DNA of 64,000 nucleotides from Pseudomonas violetae (GCF_023072615.1 NZ_JAKNRW010000022.1:19699-83698); one strand, 5' to 3'. Shown: positions 9,684-18,497, counted from the first letter of the stretch. Translations and numbers: made by a program. The notes: a model not told the origin generated them from the sequence alone.

Positions 9684-10679
9684 ATGTTCGAGGAAGACAA
9701 CGCGCAGTGGGGGCTGGTGCATGCCCTGGTGCTGGATGGTAAAGGCGGTGCGCGTTCGATAGCCCGGACTGAGCTCGATGACTTGCAGTTGCAGGCCCAC
9801 GAAAGCCTGTGGCTGCACTGGGATCGCAGTCATCCGCAGACCCAGACCTGGCTGCGCAAATATAGCGGCCTGACTGAATTCAGCTGTGATCTGCTGCTTG
9901 AGGAGAATACCCGGCCACGACTTTTGTCGCTGCCGGACTCCGAGTTGCTGCTGTTCCTGCGCGGAATCAACCTCAACCCCGGGGCTGAACCGGAAGACAT
10001 GGTCTCTGTACGCATCTTCGGTTCGGCACAGCGGGTTATTTCCCTGCGACTTCGTCCTTTGCGGGCCACCGATGAATTGCTGGTGCAGCTCGAGGAGGGC
10101 AAAGGTCCGAAAACCGCCTCTGAACTCATTCTTTATATGGCGCAGTTCCTCACCAACAAGGTACAGGATCTGGTCAGTTGCCTCTGCGAAGTGGTCGATG
10201 AGGAAGAAGAAAAACTGGATGCCGACGAACGGTATACACCCGAGCATGGGGCCGTTTTGCAGATCCGTCGCAGGGCGGCTGCGCTGAAAAGATTCCTGGC
10301 GCCCCAACGAGATATTTTCGGCCAACTGACGCGGATCAAATTGCCCTGGTTCGTCGATGACGATGCGGATTACTGGAACGAATTGAACAACAGCCTGACG
10401 CGCTATCTCGAAGAACTGGAATTGACCCGGGAGCGGGTGGGGTTGGTCCTCGAGGCCGAAGATCGGCGTTTGAGTGTGCGCATGAACCGCACGATGTATC
10501 GCTTTGGAATCATCACCGGGATCTTTTTACCGATGAGTTTCCTGACCGGCCTGTTAGGCATAAACGTTGGCGGAATTCCACTGTCCGCAAGCCCATATGG
10601 CTTCCTTGTTGCCTGCCTGATGATGGTCTCGGTGGCGCTCGGGCAATGGTGGTTATTCCGTCGTTTGCGTTGGGTCTGA
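9684..10679 (+). CDS. zntB: ZntB/CorA-family divalent cation transporter
   Basis: Encodes 331 residues. A long acidic cytoplasmic N-terminal domain (residues 1-265, with helices rich in E and R) is followed by two membrane helices at about 268-290 and 303-323. The loop after the first helix reads GLLGINVGGIP, where the GMN signature of CorA is replaced by GIN, a change typical of ZntB. The likely role is zinc or other divalent cation transport across the inner membrane. ATG at 9684 has TAGGGGTGAGG directly upstream; a GTG two codons earlier overlaps that site and was rejected. It lies 27 bases after the rraA-like gene. Confidence 0.85.
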   Translation: MFEEDNAQWGLVHALVLDGKGGARSIARTELDDLQLQAHESLWLHWDRSHPQTQTWLRKYSGLTEFSCDLLLEENTRPRLLSLPDSELLLFLRGINLNPGAEPEDMVSVRIFGSAQRVISLRLRPLRATDELLVQLEEGKGPKTASELILYMAQFLTNKVQDLVSCLCEVVDEEEEKLDADERYTPEHGAVLQIRRRAAALKRFLAPQRDIFGQLTRIKLPWFVDDDADYWNELNNSLTRYLEELELTRERVGLVLEAEDRRLSVRMNRTMYRFGIITGIFLPMSFLTGLLGINVGGIPLSASPYGFLVACLMMVSVALGQWWLFRRLRWV

Positions 10680-10742
10680 CGATGCGGCATGTGACCCAGT
10701 CAAATTTGGCCGCGTCTTTCACAGACATCACGAGAGGTGCGT

Positions 10743-10991
10743 ATGCACGATCCGTTTGAACAGTCTTTGCGCGACATGCTCAACGCATCACCGTCTACCC
10801 GGGACGACGATGCGTGCCTTGGGCGTGTATTGAAAACCGCCAACCGCCAGGTCGGCGCCGGTGATCTGTTCAGTCTGCTGGGCCGTTGGTTGCCCGCGCT
10901 GATGATCGCCCTGAATAACGGATCGGCCCATGTTTCGCCGGTTTCCCGTCACCGTAAACCTACCGTTCGCACTGCTGATAAGGCTGATTGA
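10743..10991 (+). CDS. crfX: CrfX, small protein of the cmpX-sigX-oprF locus
   Basis: Encodes 82 residues (MHDPFEQSLRDMLNASPSTRDDD...). The protein is recognised by sequence and position: in Pseudomonas a short conserved gene of unknown function, crfX, precedes cmpX, sigX and oprF. It contains one modestly hydrophobic stretch (LFSLLGRWLPALMIAL) and a basic C-terminus; no catalytic motif is visible. The stop codon lies two bases before the cmpX start, so the two are certainly translated from one messenger. Start ATG 10743 has GAGAGG upstream. Confidence 0.85.
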   Translation: MHDPFEQSLRDMLNASPSTRDDDACLGRVLKTANRQVGAGDLFSLLGRWLPALMIALNNGSAHVSPVSRHRKPTVRTADKAD

Positions 10992-10993
10992 AT

Positions 10994-11818
10994 ATGGAAC
11001 TTGATCTCTGGACTCAGAGCCTCGTCACTGCAATGACTGCGTTATGGACCAAGGTTGCAAACTTCATCCCGAACCTCTTTGGCGCACTGGTGGTGCTGCT
11101 CCTGGGCTTCGTGGTGGCCAAGCTGCTCGACACGCTGCTCTCCAAACTGCTGGCCAAGCTGGGCCTCGATCGCCTGATGGGCGGCACCGGGTTGACCAAG
11201 CTGTTGTCCCGGGCGGGGCTGCAGGTGCCGATCTCGACCTTGATCGGTAAAATCGTCTATTGGTTCGTCCTGCTGATTTTTTTGGTGTCTGCTGCGGAAT
11301 CTCTTGGGCTCGAGCGAGTCTCATCTACGCTGGACATGCTTGCGCTGTATTTGCCGAAAGTGTTCGGTGCAGCCGCAGTATTGCTGGTAGGGGTGTTGCT
11401 GGCGCAACTGGCCAATGGGCTGGTGCGAGGTGCTGCTGAGGGTGTAGGGCTGGATTACGCGGCCGGCCTGGGTCGAATCGCCCAGGGCCTCGTCATCATC
11501 ATCAGTATTTCGGTGGCGATCAGCCAGTTGGAGGTCAAGACTGACCTGCTCAACCACGTGATCGTGATCGTTTTGATTACCGTTGGTCTGGCCGTAGCGC
11601 TTGCCATGGGCTTGGGAAGCCGGGAAATCGCCGGTCAGATTCTTGCGGGAATCTATGTGCGTGAGTTGTATCAGGTTGGGCAACAAGTGCGTGTTGGCGA
11701 GGTCGAAGGCCAGATCGAAGAGATCGGCACGGTTAAAACCACATTGCTGACCGACGAGGGTGAGCTAGTCTCTCTCTCCAATCGGATCCTCCTGGAGCAG
11801 CATGTGAGTAGCCGCTAA
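10994..11818 (+). CDS. cmpX: CmpX, small-conductance mechanosensitive channel family protein
   Basis: Encodes 274 residues with about four to five membrane helices (residues 15-40, 80-103, 115-140, 158-178, 180-205) and a short C-terminal soluble part containing GSREIAGQILAGIYVRELYQVGQQVRVGEVEGQIEEIG, which resembles the MscS beta-domain. In Pseudomonas this gene is known as cmpX and is thought to influence membrane state and SigX activity. Operon position between crfX and sigX supports the name. The visible sequence shows no disruption. Confidence 0.85.
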   Translation: MELDLWTQSLVTAMTALWTKVANFIPNLFGALVVLLLGFVVAKLLDTLLSKLLAKLGLDRLMGGTGLTKLLSRAGLQVPISTLIGKIVYWFVLLIFLVSAAESLGLERVSSTLDMLALYLPKVFGAAAVLLVGVLLAQLANGLVRGAAEGVGLDYAAGLGRIAQGLVIIISISVAISQLEVKTDLLNHVIVIVLITVGLAVALAMGLGSREIAGQILAGIYVRELYQVGQQVRVGEVEGQIEEIGTVKTTLLTDEGELVSLSNRILLEQHVSSR

Positions 11819-11842
11819 CCCGGCAAACCCTGCTAATGTATG

Positions 11843-11876
11843 CCGCCGCAAATTGCCCTGGAAAGGGCTGCGGCGG
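11843..11876 (+). promoter_or_regulatory. Strong stem-loop in the sigX leader
   Basis: CCGCCGCA (11843-11850) pairs perfectly with TGCGGCGG (11869-11876), and inside it GCCC pairs with GGGC around the six-base loop TGGAAA. No T-run follows, so it is not an intrinsic terminator. It ends 30 bases before the sigX start codon, and the loop carries a GGA core. Confidence 0.55.
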
Positions 11877-11906
11877 ACATTGACCTGACTGTCGGCCCGA
11901 CTTGTT

Positions 11907-12497
11907 TTGAATAAAGCTCAATCGCTCTCCACGCGCTACGACCCCCGCGAGCTCTCTGATGAGGAGTTGGTCGCGCGCTCGCATACCGAGCTGTTTCACG
12001 TAACGCGCGCCTATGAAGAACTGATGCGGCGTTACCAACGAACATTATTTAACGTCTGTGCGAGATATCTTGGGAACGATCGCGACGCAGACGATGTCTG
12101 TCAAGAAGTGATGTTGAAGGTGTTGTACGGCCTGAAGAACTTCGAGGGGAAATCGAAGTTCAAGACATGGCTATATAGCATCACGTACAACGAATGCATC
12201 ACACAGTATCGCAAGGAGCGGCGTAAGCGTCGCTTGATGGACGCTTTGAGTTTGGACCCCCTCGAGGAAGCATCTGAAGAAAAGATGCCCAAACCCGAGG
12301 AAAAGGGTGGACTTGATCGCTGGTTGGTGTATGTGAACCCGATTGACCGCGAAATTCTGGTGCTACGTTTTGTCGCAGAGCTGGAATTTCAGGAGATCGC
12401 AGACATCATGCACATGGGTTTGAGTGCAACAAAAATGCGTTACAAACGTGCTCTAGATAAATTGCGTGAGAAATTTGCAGGCGTAGCTGAAACTTAG
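11907..12497 (+). CDS. sigX: ECF sigma factor SigX
   Basis: Encodes 196 residues matching SigX of Pseudomonas almost throughout (MNKAQSLSTRYDPRELSDEE...). SigX directs RNA polymerase to oprF and to genes of fatty-acid and envelope homeostasis. Region 2 with DRDADDVCQEVMLKV and FKTWLYSITYNEC, and region 4 with the helix-turn-helix EIADIMHMGLSATKMRYKRALDKLR, are present. The start is TTG, with no strong Shine-Dalgarno sequence visible upstream. No anti-sigma gene follows; instead oprF lies 107 bases downstream. Confidence 0.93.
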   Translation: MNKAQSLSTRYDPRELSDEELVARSHTELFHVTRAYEELMRRYQRTLFNVCARYLGNDRDADDVCQEVMLKVLYGLKNFEGKSKFKTWLYSITYNECITQYRKERRKRRLMDALSLDPLEEASEEKMPKPEEKGGLDRWLVYVNPIDREILVLRFVAELEFQEIADIMHMGLSATKMRYKRALDKLREKFAGVAET

Positions 12498-12523
12498 TTC
12501 GACGCAAATACCTCTTACGTGTA

Positions 12524-12545
12524 GGCAAGTTCTGATAGACTTGCC
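12524..12545 (+). promoter_or_regulatory. Hairpin between sigX and oprF
   Basis: GGCAAGT (12524-12530) and ACTTGCC (12539-12545) form a 7-bp stem with an eight-base loop, without a T-run. It lies in the 107-base region expected to carry the SigX-dependent and vegetative oprF promoters, which I could not place with confidence. Confidence 0.45.
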
Positions 12546-12604
12546 GCCGAGTTGTCCCCCGGTTTGCGGGACTGCTTCACAATCACCAGATGGGGATTTA
12601 ACGG

Positions 12605-13639
12605 ATGAAACTGAAAAACACCTTGGGCTTGGCCATTGGTTCTCTTATTGCTGCCACTTCGTTCGGCGCACTGGCACAAGGCCAAGGCGCAGTTGAAATC
12701 GAAGGCTTCGCTAAGAAAGAACAATTCGACAGCGCTCGTAACTTCAAGAACAACGGCAACCTGTTCGGCGGTTCCGTAGGTTACTTCCTGACCGACGACG
12801 TTGAACTGCGTCTGGGCTACGACGAAGTGCACAACGTTCGTTCCAACGACGGCCGTAACATCAAGGGCGCCAACACCGCTCTGGACGCTCTGTACCACTT
12901 CAACAACCCAGGCGACATGGTTCGTCCATACGTATCGGCTGGTTTCTCTGATCAGAGCATCGGTCAGAACGGCTCGAGCGGTCGTAACCGTTCCACCTTC
13001 GCCAACGTTGGCGGCGGTGCCAAGCTGTACTTCACCGAGAACTTCTACGCCCGTGCTGGCGTTGAAGCTCAATACAACATCGACCAGGGCGACACCGAGT
13101 GGGCTCCTAGCGTCGGTATCGGTGTGAACTTCGGTGGCGGCTCCAAGCCTGCAGCTGCTCCAGTTCCAGCACCAGCTGAAGTCTGCTCCGACAGCGACAA
13201 CGATGGCGTTTGCGACAACGTTGACAAGTGCCCAGACACCCCAGCCAACGTAACTGTTGATGCTGACGGCTGCCCTGCAGTTGCTGAAGTTGTTCGTGTA
13301 GAATTGGACGTTAAGTTCGATTTCGACAAATCTGTTGTTAAAACCGACAGCTACGGCGACATCAAGAACCTGGCTGACTTCATGAAGCAGTACCCATCGA
13401 CCAGCACCACTGTTGAAGGTCACACTGACTCCGTCGGTCCTGACGCTTACAACCAGAAACTGTCCGAGCGTCGTGCAAACGCCGTTAAGCAAGTTCTGAC
13501 CAACCAGTACGGTGTTGAGTCGTCCCGCGTTCAGTCTGTTGGCTACGGCGAATCCCGCCCAGTTGCTGACAACGCTACTGACGCTGGCCGTGCTGTAAAC
13601 CGTCGCGTAGAAGCGCAGGTTGAAGCTCAAGCTAAGTAA
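12605..13639 (+). CDS. oprF: Major outer membrane porin OprF
   Basis: Encodes 344 residues. A signal peptide (residues 1-24, ending AFGALA-Q) is followed by an eight-stranded beta-barrel domain, a Pro/Ala hinge (about 178-192), a calcium-binding-like cysteine segment (DSDNDGVCDNVDKCPD, four Cys near 194-220) and an OmpA-type peptidoglycan-binding domain (about 225-344, with GHTDSVGPDAYNQKLSERRA). OprF links the outer membrane to the cell wall and forms a low-efficiency pore. Strong codon bias relative to neighbours fits a very highly expressed gene. A strong terminator follows. Confidence 0.97.
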   Translation: MKLKNTLGLAIGSLIAATSFGALAQGQGAVEIEGFAKKEQFDSARNFKNNGNLFGGSVGYFLTDDVELRLGYDEVHNVRSNDGRNIKGANTALDALYHFNNPGDMVRPYVSAGFSDQSIGQNGSSGRNRSTFANVGGGAKLYFTENFYARAGVEAQYNIDQGDTEWAPSVGIGVNFGGGSKPAAAPVPAPAEVCSDSDNDGVCDNVDKCPDTPANVTVDADGCPAVAEVVRVELDVKFDFDKSVVKTDSYGDIKNLADFMKQYPSTSTTVEGHTDSVGPDAYNQKLSERRANAVKQVLTNQYGVESSRVQSVGYGESRPVADNATDAGRAVNRRVEAQVEAQAK

Positions 13640-13656
13640 TTAGCTCGCAGCTCTGG

Positions 13657-13682
13657 AAAAGCCCGGCCTAGGCCGGGCTTTT
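13657..13682. terminator. Bidirectional terminator between oprF and cobA
   Basis: A perfect AAAAGCCCGGCC/GGCCGGGCTTTT palindrome has T-runs on both strands and lies between the convergent oprF and cobA genes. Confidence 0.9.
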
Positions 13683-13709
13683 CTTTGCCTGCGATTTGAG
13701 TTGCACGGC

Positions 13710-14459
13710 TCAACGCAGGGCCCTGTAGGCACTCCCCGAGGCTGCGATCTTTTGATTTTCCGCCACAGCGCCGATCACCAGGATCGCCGGGCTTTTCAGT
13801 TCGAACGCGCTGGCATCCTGGTCCATGGTGCTCAGGTCGCTGCGGCATTCACGCTGATGGGGCAGTGAGGCGTTTTCGATCATGGCCACCGGCGTATCCA
13901 GGGCCATCCCGCCGGCAAGCAGTTGCTCACGGATCTCGCCCAGCTTTGCCACCCCCATGTATACCACCAGGGTGGTACCCCCTTGGGCCAGCGCCTGCCA
14001 GTTCAGGCTGCTGCCGTCCTGGGTATGGGCCGTCACCAGGGTCACGCCGCGGGCAACTCCGCGCAGGGTCAGCGAAATGTCGCACTGCGTCGCCCCAGCC
14101 AGCCCGGCCGTAATGCCGTTAACCAGTTCAACCTCCACCCCCCGCTCGCGCAGCCACTGCGCTTCCTCACCGCCGCGCCCGAAAATGCACGGGTCACCGC
14201 CTTTGAGCCTTACCACGCACTTGCCCTGGCGCGCATAACGCAACATCAGGCGATGGATGAACGCCTGGGGCGTGGAGCGACAGCCGCCGCGCTTGCCCAC
14301 GGCAATGATTCGCGCCTGGGGGCAATGCTCCAGGACCGCATCGTTGACCAGGTCGTCGATCAGCACCACATCGGCCTCGCACAGGGCGCGTACCGCTTTG
14401 AGAGTCAACAGTTCCGGGTCGCCGGGACCTGCGCCCACCAGCCAGACTTTTGCGCTCAT
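13710..14459 (-). CDS. cobA: Uroporphyrinogen-III C-methyltransferase (SUMT)
   Basis: Encodes 249 residues starting MSAKVWLVGAGPGDPELLTL, the typical SUMT N-terminus with the SAM-binding glycine loop. It methylates uroporphyrinogen III twice to precorrin-2, the precursor of sirohaem and cobalamin. Motifs VRLKGGDPCIFGRGGEE and the central GITAGLAGA follow. It is the last gene of the nirB-like/nasC operon, 11 bases after nasC, where it would boost sirohaem supply for nitrite reduction. The start at 14459 was chosen over upstream codons that overlap nasC. Confidence 0.93.
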   Translation of the reverse strand: MSAKVWLVGAGPGDPELLTLKAVRALCEADVVLIDDLVNDAVLEHCPQARIIAVGKRGGCRSTPQAFIHRLMLRYARQGKCVVRLKGGDPCIFGRGGEEAQWLRERGVEVELVNGITAGLAGATQCDISLTLRGVARGVTLVTAHTQDGSSLNWQALAQGGTTLVVYMGVAKLGEIREQLLAGGMALDTPVAMIENASLPHQRECRSDLSTMDQDASAFELKSPAILVIGAVAENQKIAASGSAYRALR

Positions 14460-14470
14460 AGTGTTTTTCC

Positions 14471-17188
14471 TCATGAGATAACGGCGATCGGCCGCGCCGT
14501 GGCGGCCAGCAGTCGCTTGATTTCCGGGACGCACGAACCGCACTGCGTGCCGCAACCCAATTCCTGTTTAAGGCCCTGCAAGTCCAGGCCGCGGCCAATG
14601 CCAGCGCAGACCGCGTTGTGACTGACGTTGCGGCAGTTACACAGGGTTTTATTGCCCGGGCCAATGGCGGCGCCATCGCCGGGTGGTGCACTCAAGGGTG
14701 CAAGCATCCAGCGCCGCAGTTGTTCGGTGGCACGCCCTTCCAGCCACAGGTTTTGCAGCCAGTGCTGGGCCAGGGTTTCTCCGGCCAGGCGGATGGCGAT
14801 GATCCTGCCGTTGTCGATACGCACCCGTTTGCCGATCGAGCGCCGCTCGTCGTCGTAGGTCAGCACAGCGCCCGCTTCCAGGCCCAGGCATTGGTCGATG
14901 TCGTGCAATAGCTGGCGGTCGGGCGCCGAGGCGCTGGCAGCGCGTATAAGCAGTGCCGGGCGCTCGCGGCCAGCGAGACTTAGACTCGCGTAGGAAAATT
15001 CCTCGCAGAGGGGTCTCAAGCGCTCAAAATGCTGTTGAACATCGCCTTCGACCAGGGCGAAAAGCTGCCACGGCAGTTCTACCGGTTCAATGCGGACTGC
15101 GCTGTGCTTCAGTTCAGGCTGCTTCGACAAGGGGTCGAAGGCCGGTTGAGTCAGTGTATTTACACCACCTTTGAGAAACCGGTCGCCCCAGTGCATCGGT
15201 AAAAACGCCTGGCCCGGCCGCACGTTCTCGTCAGGGGTGACCGGCAGAATCACCGCGCCGCGCCGACTCTCCAGGCTGATCAGGGCGCCCGGCTGCAAGC
15301 GATAGCGGCGTAGCTCATCCGGGTGCAGGCTCAACACCGCTTCACTGACGTGACCGAACAGCTGCGCCGCGGTGCCGGTGCGGCTCATGCCGTGCCATTG
15401 GTCGCGCAGGCGCCCGGTGATCAGGGTCAGGGGAAACCGCGCATCCCGTTGCTCCTTGGCGGCGCAATAAGGGTCGGCGATGAATTGGGCGCGACCGTTG
15501 TCGGTCGGGAATATCCCGTGACCGTAGAGTCGCGCCGTGCCTTGGCTGGCACCAGGCGGGAAGGGCCATTGCTGCGGGCCGATCTGGTCGATCAAGGCAT
15601 GGCTGAGCCCAGACAGGTCCAGATCGCGGCCTTGGGTCAGCAGCTTGTACTCGTCAAAGATCTGCGCCGCCGTGTCGAAGGCAAACAGGCTGGCCTGCTG
15701 TGGGCGCAGATGTTTTTCCAAGCGGCGTGCGAAATCCAGCGTAATGGCCCAGTCGGGCCGGGCTTCGCCAGGTGCGACGACGGCCTGGCGCACGTGGGAA
15801 ATGCGCCGTTCGGAGTTGGTCACCGTGCCATCCTTCTCCCCCCAGCTGGCGGCAGGCAGTAACAGGTCGGCGAAGGGCGCGGTTTCCGTCGTGCGAAAAG
15901 CTTCCTGCAACACCACGAACGGGCACGCTTGCAAGGCTTCGCGCACGGCGGTCTGGTCAGGCAACGATTGCGCGGGGTTGGTGCAGGCGATCCACAAGGC
16001 TTTGATCCGGCCACTGCGGACCTGCTCGAACAGCTCGATCGCGGTCAGCCCGGTGCTGTTTGGAAGTTGCTCAACGCCCCAATAGGTTGCCACTTCCTCA
16101 CGATGCTCGGCATTGGCGGCATCGCGATGGCCCGGCAGCAGGTTCGACAGGCTGCCGGTTTCGCGCCCGCCCATGGCATTGGGCTGACCGGTCAGCGAGA
16201 AAGGTCCTGCACCGGGACGGCCGATTTGCCCGGTGGCCAGGTGCAGGTTGATCAGCGCGCTATTCTTGGCGCTGCCCGCCGTGGACTGGTTCAACCCCAT
16301 GCACCACAGCGAGAGGAAACTCGCCGAAGTGCCGACCCACTGCGCACACTGCTGCAGCTGTTCGAGACTGATCGCGCACAGTTGCGCGACCATTTGCGGG
16401 GTGTAGTCGCGCACCAGGTTTTCAAGCTCTGGCAGGCCTTGGGTATGCGCCTTGATAAAGTCGTGATCGACCCAGTCTTCCCACAGCAGCAGGTGCAGGA
16501 TCCCATGGAACAGGGCGACATCGCTGCCAGGCTGTATCGCCAGGTGCAGGTCCGCCAGGTCGCAGGTGTCGGTACGACGTGGGTCGATAACGATGACTTT
16601 CATCTGCGGTCGGCGGGATTTGGCTTCTTCCAGGCGCCGGAAAAGTACCGGGTGGGCGTAGGCCATGTTGCTGCCGACGATCATCACGCAATCACTCGAC
16701 TCCAGGTCTTCGTAGCTGCAAGGCGGGGCGTCTGCGCCCAGGCTGCGCTTGTAGCCGACCACCGCCGACGACATGCACAGGCGTGAGTTGCTGTCGATGT
16801 TGTTGGTGCCTACCAGCGCTCGCGCCAGCTTGTTGAAGCTGTAGTAATCCTCGGTCAGCAATTGCCCGGAGATGTAGAACGCTACGCTGTCCGGGCCGTG
16901 CTCGGCGAGGGTGCGGGCAAATACGCTGGCGGCGTGATCGAGGGCGGTGTCCCAGTCGGTGCGGCTGCGTGCCAGGGATTTGCCCAGGCGCAGTTCCGGG
17001 TACAGCGCTCGTGCCGCCAGGTCTCCCGTCAGGTGCAGGGTCGAGCCCTTGCTGCACAATTTGCCGAAGTTGGCGGGATGCGCCGGATCGCCGCTGACGC
17101 CGAGGATGCGCTCGCCGTCATGTTCGATCAGCACGCCGCAGCCGACCCCGCAGTAGCAGCAGGTTGAAGCGGTGATCTGGTGGTCCAT
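14471..17188 (-). CDS. nasC: Assimilatory nitrate reductase catalytic subunit with C-terminal Bfd-like domain
   Basis: Encodes 905 residues of the bis-molybdopterin guanine dinucleotide reductase family and reduces nitrate to nitrite in the cytoplasm. An N-terminal 4Fe-4S site is formed by Cys10, Cys13, Cys17 and Cys45. The long molybdopterin domains follow, including IVGSNMAYAHPVLFRRLEEAK and a C-terminal MopB-binding domain near LITGRLRDQWHGMSRTG. The last 60 residues hold a BFD-type 2Fe-2S domain (CNCRNVSHNAVC and CGTQCGSC). No signal peptide is present, as expected for the assimilatory enzyme. Its start codon overlaps the upstream stop by one base (TGATG), so translation is coupled. Confidence 0.94.
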   Translation of the reverse strand: MDHQITASTCCYCGVGCGVLIEHDGERILGVSGDPAHPANFGKLCSKGSTLHLTGDLAARALYPELRLGKSLARSRTDWDTALDHAASVFARTLAEHGPDSVAFYISGQLLTEDYYSFNKLARALVGTNNIDSNSRLCMSSAVVGYKRSLGADAPPCSYEDLESSDCVMIVGSNMAYAHPVLFRRLEEAKSRRPQMKVIVIDPRRTDTCDLADLHLAIQPGSDVALFHGILHLLLWEDWVDHDFIKAHTQGLPELENLVRDYTPQMVAQLCAISLEQLQQCAQWVGTSASFLSLWCMGLNQSTAGSAKNSALINLHLATGQIGRPGAGPFSLTGQPNAMGGRETGSLSNLLPGHRDAANAEHREEVATYWGVEQLPNSTGLTAIELFEQVRSGRIKALWIACTNPAQSLPDQTAVREALQACPFVVLQEAFRTTETAPFADLLLPAASWGEKDGTVTNSERRISHVRQAVVAPGEARPDWAITLDFARRLEKHLRPQQASLFAFDTAAQIFDEYKLLTQGRDLDLSGLSHALIDQIGPQQWPFPPGASQGTARLYGHGIFPTDNGRAQFIADPYCAAKEQRDARFPLTLITGRLRDQWHGMSRTGTAAQLFGHVSEAVLSLHPDELRRYRLQPGALISLESRRGAVILPVTPDENVRPGQAFLPMHWGDRFLKGGVNTLTQPAFDPLSKQPELKHSAVRIEPVELPWQLFALVEGDVQQHFERLRPLCEEFSYASLSLAGRERPALLIRAASASAPDRQLLHDIDQCLGLEAGAVLTYDDERRSIGKRVRIDNGRIIAIRLAGETLAQHWLQNLWLEGRATEQLRRWMLAPLSAPPGDGAAIGPGNKTLCNCRNVSHNAVCAGIGRGLDLQGLKQELGCGTQCGSCVPEIKRLLAATARPIAVIS

Positions 17189-18420
17189 CAGCTTGCCTCC
17201 CGCAGGGCCGGCAAGCAGGCGTCGCCGAACATCAGGTGGTCACGGATTTGCTCAATGTTGTGATTCTCACGGATCTGGTGGAAATACCAGGCGCTGTCTG
17301 CGGTATCGCCGTACAAGCAGGCGCCGACGAGGACGTCGTCCTTGATCAGCAGTTTCTTGTAGATCCCGCCAATCGGGTCGGACAGGGTGATGGTCTCGGT
17401 GCCTTCGCCGCCCATGAAATCACCCGCGGAAAACAGATCGATGCCGGTGACCTTTAATTGGGTCGAGGTCACTGAGCCCTTGTAGGTGGCGAAGCCCAGC
17501 TGGGCCAGGTGGTTGGCGCAGACCTTGGCCTGTTCGAACAGCGGCGCGACCAAGCCGTAGGCGGTGCCCCGATGGCTGGCGCACTCGCCGATCGCATAGA
17601 TGCGCGGGTCGTAGGTTTGCAGGGTGTCGTTGACCAGGATTCCGCGGCTGCAGGGGATACCGGCGTGCTCCGCCAGCTCGGTGCTGGGCCGAATGCCCGC
17701 GGCCATCACCACCAGATCGGCAGGGATCACGTCACCGTTCTTGAATTGCACCGAGCCGACCCGGCCATTGCCGGCATCGTGCAGTGACTGGGTCTGTTCG
17801 CGCAGGCGAAAGTGCAGGCCGCGGCCTTCGAGGGCGGTCTGCAGCAGCTGGCCGCTGGTTTTATCCAGCTGGCGTTCCAGCAGCCACTCGCCGATGTGCA
17901 CCACGGTGACATGCATGCCGCGCAGCATCAGGCCGTTGGCCGCTTCAAGGCCGAGCAGTCCACCGCCGATGACCACGGCATGGGTGTGGGTCTTGGCGGT
18001 GTTGATCATCGCCTGGGTATCGGTAATGTCGCGGTAGCCGATCACGCCCTGCAGGGTGTTGCCCGGAATCGGCAGGATAAAAGGCGTCGAGCCGGTGGCG
18101 ATCAGCAGGCGGTCGTACTCGGCTTCGGTGCCGTCATCGGCGATCACCCGGCGCCTGATCCGGTCGATCTGCACCACTTTGCGGTTAAGCAACAGCTTGA
18201 TGTTGTTGTCGTGGTACCAGTCGAGGTCGTTGAGCACGATCTCCTCGAATGTCTGCTCGCCCGCGAGTACTGGGGACAGCAGGATGCGGTTGTAGTTGGT
18301 ATAGGGTTCCGCGCCAAAGACGGTGATGTCGTACAGATCGTTGCTCAGCTTGAGCAGTTCTTCCAGGGTGCGCACCCCGGCCATGCCATTGCCGATCAAC
18401 ACCAGTTTCAATTTTTTCAT
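17188..18420 (-). CDS. NAD(P)H/FAD-dependent reductase, NirB N-terminal-like electron donor subunit
   Basis: Encodes 410 residues that follow the N-terminal half of the nitrite reductase large subunit NirB: an FAD-binding GNGMAGVRTLEELL loop, LIATGSTPF, a NADH-binding GGGLLGLEAANGL loop near residue 150 and the C-terminal GSVTSTQLKVTGIDLFSAGD stretch. It ends where NirB would continue into its Bfd and sirohaem/4Fe-4S domains, so it cannot reduce nitrite itself. Translationally coupled to nasC, it most likely passes electrons from NADH to the nitrate reductase, like the small FAD subunit of enterobacterial nitrate reductases. Genome pipelines often call it nirB. Confidence 0.85.
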   Translation of the reverse strand: MKKLKLVLIGNGMAGVRTLEELLKLSNDLYDITVFGAEPYTNYNRILLSPVLAGEQTFEEIVLNDLDWYHDNNIKLLLNRKVVQIDRIRRRVIADDGTEAEYDRLLIATGSTPFILPIPGNTLQGVIGYRDITDTQAMINTAKTHTHAVVIGGGLLGLEAANGLMLRGMHVTVVHIGEWLLERQLDKTSGQLLQTALEGRGLHFRLREQTQSLHDAGNGRVGSVQFKNGDVIPADLVVMAAGIRPSTELAEHAGIPCSRGILVNDTLQTYDPRIYAIGECASHRGTAYGLVAPLFEQAKVCANHLAQLGFATYKGSVTSTQLKVTGIDLFSAGDFMGGEGTETITLSDPIGGIYKKLLIKDDVLVGACLYGDTADSAWYFHQIRENHNIEQIRDHLMFGDACLPALREAS

Positions 18421-18460
18421 CAGGTTCTCCGGCGTCTTCGAGAAATTTCGCGCAAATAAA

Positions 18461-18497
18461 AAAGGCGTCCCGCTAGTTGCCTAGCGAGGACGCCTTT
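18461..18497 (-). terminator. Leader terminator (attenuator) of the nirB-like/nasC/cobA operon
   Basis: On the minus strand AAAGGCGTCC and CGCTAG pair with CTAGCG and GGACGCCTTT around a GCAA loop, with one bulged base, and are followed by a run of T (plus-strand A at 18458-18463). It lies 41 bases upstream of the first gene's start, i.e. inside the leader, so it must be bypassed for expression. Confidence 0.88.
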
